Below, in pieces: positions 61,224 to 64,000 of a stretch of DNA of 64,000 nucleotides. The stretch comes from Methylocaldum sp002005105 (lineage in GTDB: Bacteria; Pseudomonadota; Gammaproteobacteria; Methylococcales; Methylococcaceae): contig NZ_CP194902.1 of the NCBI RefSeq assembly GCF_051027545.1, forward strand, positions 3,534,001 through 3,598,000, in the 5' to 3' direction. The notes beneath the pieces are model-generated. The model worked only from the letters and a program-made list of their open reading frames with translations. It made no database searches and was not told the DNA's origin. The position numbers and the translations under genes were made by a program. The first letter of the stretch is position 1. Every line of letters starts with the position of its first letter.

Positions 61224-62710
61224 GCCGCAAACCCCTTTCAGAAGGCTCCGAATGGACTTTCGAACTCCTTCAGAGCTATGACACCGAGATCGCCCGAATC
61301 GCGGCTGGTTTCGGCCTGGACACTTATCCCAACCAAATCGAGATCATCACCTCGGAACAGATGATGGACTGCTATTCGAGCACGGGCATGCCGGTGTTCT
61401 ACCCGCATTGGTCCTTCGGCAAGCAGTTTCTGACCGTCGAGAAAAGCTATCGGCGCGGATACATGGGGCTGGCCTACGAGCTGGTCATCAATTCCAACCC
61501 GTGTATCGCCTATCTCATGGAGGAGAACAGCATGACCATGCAGGCGCTGGTCATCGCGCATGCCTGTTATGGCCATAACTCCTTCTTCAAAAACAATTAT
61601 TTGTTCAAGACCTGGACCAATGCCGACGCCATCATCGATTACCTGGTGTTCGCCCGGAACTACATCGCGGAATGCGAAGAACGTTACGGCGTCTCGGCCG
61701 TAGAGGAGCTGCTGGATTCCTGTCATGCCTTGATGAACTACGGCGTGGACCGTTACCGCCGGCCGCCGGCGCTTTCGATAACCGAGGAGAAGCATAGGCA
61801 GAAAGAGCGGGAGGAATATCTTCAGTCGCAGATTAACGATTTATGGCTGCGCACCGTTCCAAAGAAGGAAAGATACTTCCAGGAGCAAGCCCATCAGTTT
61901 CCGGCCGAACCCGAGGAAAATCTCCTTTATTTCTTCGAGAAGAACGCGCCGCTGCTGGAGTCTTGGCAGCGGGAAATCATTCGAATCGTCCGCAAGATCG
62001 CGCAATATCTCTATCCCCAGCGTCAAACCAAGGTAATGAACGAGGGTTGGGCGACCTTCTGGCACTACACCCTTCTGAACAGGCTCTATGACGAAGGCTT
62101 GGTGACCGACGGATTCATGCTGGAATTCCTGCAATCGCATACCAACGTCATCAGCCAGCCGCCGTATTACAGCAATCACTTTTCGGGACTCAATCCTTAT
62201 GCCTTGGGATTCGCCATGATGAGCGACATTCGGCGGATCTGCGAACATCCCGCCGACGAAGATCGGAAATGGTTCCCCGATCTTGTGGATACCGATTGGA
62301 CCAAGACGCTGGACTTCGCCATGCGCAATTTCAAGGACGAGAGTTTCATCGCCCAATACCTCTCGCCCAAGGTCATTCGGGATTTCAAGCTGTTCAGCGT
62401 GCTGGACGACGATTTGAACGACGAACTGGAAATCACCCACATTCACGACGAAGACGGCTATCGAGCCGTTCGCCACGTGCTTTCGGATCAGTACAACCTC
62501 GGCAACCTGGAGCCCAGCATTCAGGTCTACCGGGTGGACACCCGAGGAGACCGGTCGTTGACCCTGCGGCATTATCAGCATCATCGCCGCCCCTTGGGAG
62601 AGAGCACCAACGAGATGCTGCGGCATGTGCGCCGGCTGTGGGGATTCAAGGCGAGACTCGAAACGGTGGACGAGAACGGACGGATCCAGAAATCGTACGA
62701 ATGCGACTGA
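61220..62710 (+). CDS. SpoVR family protein (YcgB)
   Basis: 496 residues of the SpoVR family: HWSFGKQFLTVEKSYRRGYMGLAYELVINSNPCIAYLMEEN, VIAHACYGHNSFFKNNY and MNEGWATFWHYTLLN, the His/Glu pattern of the conserved core. In non-sporeformers it accompanies PrkA and YeaH in a stress operon; biochemical role unknown. Overlaps the YeaH gene by 4 bp (ATGA). Confidence 0.95.
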   Translation: MSRKPLSEGSEWTFELLQSYDTEIARIAAGFGLDTYPNQIEIITSEQMMDCYSSTGMPVFYPHWSFGKQFLTVEKSYRRGYMGLAYELVINSNPCIAYLMEENSMTMQALVIAHACYGHNSFFKNNYLFKTWTNADAIIDYLVFARNYIAECEERYGVSAVEELLDSCHALMNYGVDRYRRPPALSITEEKHRQKEREEYLQSQINDLWLRTVPKKERYFQEQAHQFPAEPEENLLYFFEKNAPLLESWQREIIRIVRKIAQYLYPQRQTKVMNEGWATFWHYTLLNRLYDEGLVTDGFMLEFLQSHTNVISQPPYYSNHFSGLNPYALGFAMMSDIRRICEHPADEDRKWFPDLVDTDWTKTLDFAMRNFKDESFIAQYLSPKVIRDFKLFSVLDDDLNDELEITHIHDEDGYRAVRHVLSDQYNLGNLEPSIQVYRVDTRGDRSLTLRHYQHHRRPLGESTNEMLRHVRRLWGFKARLETVDENGRIQKSYECD

Positions 62711-62864
62711 CCGGGAGGCGTCCGCGGCCGGACGGGCGGGGAAGGTAATGGTCGATAGAGATGTTCTCGAATCATCGACCTGACGGCTCGGCGGAGCTGC
62801 GGACACGCGATTGGATGCCGTTACGGCGTCGGACAGGGCTTGAAAGAACACCCCGTGCAAAGAT

Positions 62865-64000
62865 GTGACCGCCAAGACCCATCTCGATGATCTCCACCTG
62901 CTCATAAAGCTCCTTCCACCGGAGCTCCAGAAATCCCTAGCGCTGCAAGGCCAGGGGGAATTGCTCGAAATCATCTTGGACTTAGGGCGCCTGCCCCAGG
63001 CACGCTATCCCCACGCCGCCCTGAACTTATCGAATCAACCGGTTACCCGCGAAGACCTTGATGCCGTAATCGGCGCCTTGGGTGAATTCGGCGCGGACAA
63101 CCGCGCCGGCATCGAGGGGACTTTGCACCGCATTTCCGCCATTCGCAACCGGCGGGGCGAGATCATCGGTTTGACCTTGCGCGTGGGGCGCGCGGTATTC
63201 GGAACCATCGATCTGATACGTGATCTCGTCGAGAGCGGCAAGAGCCTCGTATTGCTCGGCCGGCCCGGCGTCGGAAAGACGACCAAATTGAGAGAGGTGG
63301 CGCGCGTACTGGCCGACGATTTCGGCAAGCGCGTCGTCGTGATCGATACATCCAATGAGATTGCCGGCGACGGCGATGTCCCGCACCCGGCCATCGGCAG
63401 CGCCCGGCGAATGATGGTCGCGCATCCGGATCGACAACATGCAGTGATGATCGAGGCGGTGGAAAACCATATGCCCGAAGCGATCATCGTCGACGAAATC
63501 GGCACAGCCACGGAGGCAATGGCCGCGCGCACCATCGCCGAGCGTGGCGTTCAGCTGATCGGCACGGCTCACGGCAACACGCTGGAGAATTTAGTTCTGA
63601 ATCCCACGCTGTGCGATCTGGTCGGCGGCGTGCAAACGGTGACTCTCAGCGACGAAGAGGCCCGGCTTCGGGGCACGCAAAAAACCGTAAGCGAGCGGAA
63701 GGCTCCGCCCACCTTCGATATCGTCGTAGAGATTACCGCCAGGGACGAGGTGGTCGTGCACCTGGACACCGCGCAGGCGGTCGATGCCATCCTGAGCGGC
63801 ACACAGCCCAAAGGCATACGCCGCCAAGGCCCGGTTGCCGTTCAGTCGCCGGTGACGGCGAGCGAACCCGAGTCGGCCGTGGAAATCGCGAGAGAGGTCT
63901 TATTCGTCCGCTCCGACCGGCAGCGTCCGGTTCGCATCTATGCTTATGCGCTCAGCCGGGACTCGGTGGAACGCGTGATCCGCGACCTCCACTTGGAGGC
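62865..64000 (+). CDS. R3H/AAA ATPase related to Ycf45 and SpoIIIAA, 3' end outside window
   Basis: Frame open to the right edge (about 378 codons seen). N-terminal helical part (LHLLIKLLPPELQKSLALQ), then a P-loop ATPase: Walker A LLGRPGVGKTTKLREVARVL (near residue 130), RVVVIDTSNEIAGDGDVPHPAIG, Walker B EAIIVDEIGTATEAMAART and GTAHGNTLENLVLNPTL. The sequence matches the Ycf45/SpoIIIAA-like ATPase group whose members often end in an R3H nucleic-acid-binding domain, not reached here. GTG 62865 is the likely start but has no good ribosome site. Confidence 0.85.
   Translation, partial: MTAKTHLDDLHLLIKLLPPELQKSLALQGQGELLEIILDLGRLPQARYPHAALNLSNQPVTREDLDAVIGALGEFGADNRAGIEGTLHRISAIRNRRGEIIGLTLRVGRAVFGTIDLIRDLVESGKSLVLLGRPGVGKTTKLREVARVLADDFGKRVVVIDTSNEIAGDGDVPHPAIGSARRMMVAHPDRQHAVMIEAVENHMPEAIIVDEIGTATEAMAARTIAERGVQLIGTAHGNTLENLVLNPTLCDLVGGVQTVTLSDEEARLRGTQKTVSERKAPPTFDIVVEITARDEVVVHLDTAQAVDAILSGTQPKGIRRQGPVAVQSPVTASEPESAVEIAREVLFVRSDRQRPVRIYAYALSRDSVERVIRDLHLE

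Overview
The window reads as a chromosomal segment of an aerobic gammaproteobacterial methanotroph (Methylococcaceae-like). This rests on a methanol dehydrogenase (mxa) operon with a Ca-type MxaF, gammaproteobacterial-type housekeeping genes, a DabA/DabB-type inorganic carbon uptake pair and a moderately GC-rich composition. The genus is not provable from this window.

Layout. 1-4.3 kb (minus): inorganic carbon transporter, dabA (runs off the left edge) and a NuoM-like membrane partner. 4.3-7.4 kb: gltX-cysS with a structured leader. 7.5-9.9 kb: a PQQ-type aldose dehydrogenase and two convergent NUDIX hydrolases separated by a perfect 24-bp palindrome. 10-16.7 kb: RND efflux operon (adaptor, pump, outer membrane factor) with a divergent TetR regulator. 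16.9-18.4 kb: three small proteins, one made of three repeats of a DPRYPAYxFEPKVI motif. 18.5-20 kb: glycerol kinase. 20.3-21.5 kb: Fur-box-controlled cupredoxin plus FTR1 iron permease. 21.6-25 kb: Mla-type lipid transport operon. 25.7-30.2 kb (minus): sensor kinase, response regulator and TonB-dependent receptor with an acidic insertion, divergent from mxaF.

30.8-41.1 kb: mxaF-J-G-I-R-S-A-C-K-L-D. MxaF/MxaI form the periplasmic PQQ methanol dehydrogenase, MxaG is its cytochrome cL acceptor, MxaJ and MxaD are periplasmic helpers, and MxaR/S/A/C/K/L are the putative maturation and Ca-insertion machinery. Four intercistronic gaps of this operon (F/J, J/G, I/R, R/S) are filled with palindromic repeat elements. 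One of these supplies the mxaS start codon.

41.3-51.4 kb: a signalling neighbourhood (PAS histidine kinase, NarL-type regulator, stand-alone receiver, and a c-type cytochrome fused to a periplasmic-binding domain that is frameshifted in an 8-T run). Between the kinase and regulator genes sits an RHS/YD-repeat toxin gene with a candidate immunity gene. That module is flanked by diverged ~140-bp inverted repeats and lies next to a 3' tRNA-Phe fragment, so it looks like an inserted accessory module.

51.4-57.5 kb (minus): trehalose/maltose-type ABC importer with a GH15 glucosidase. 58-62.7 kb: the PrkA-YeaH-SpoVR stress operon. 62.9 kb to the end: an ATPase related to Ycf45/SpoIIIAA, cut by the right edge. 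No CRISPR array, rRNA, intact tRNA or complete insertion sequence was seen.
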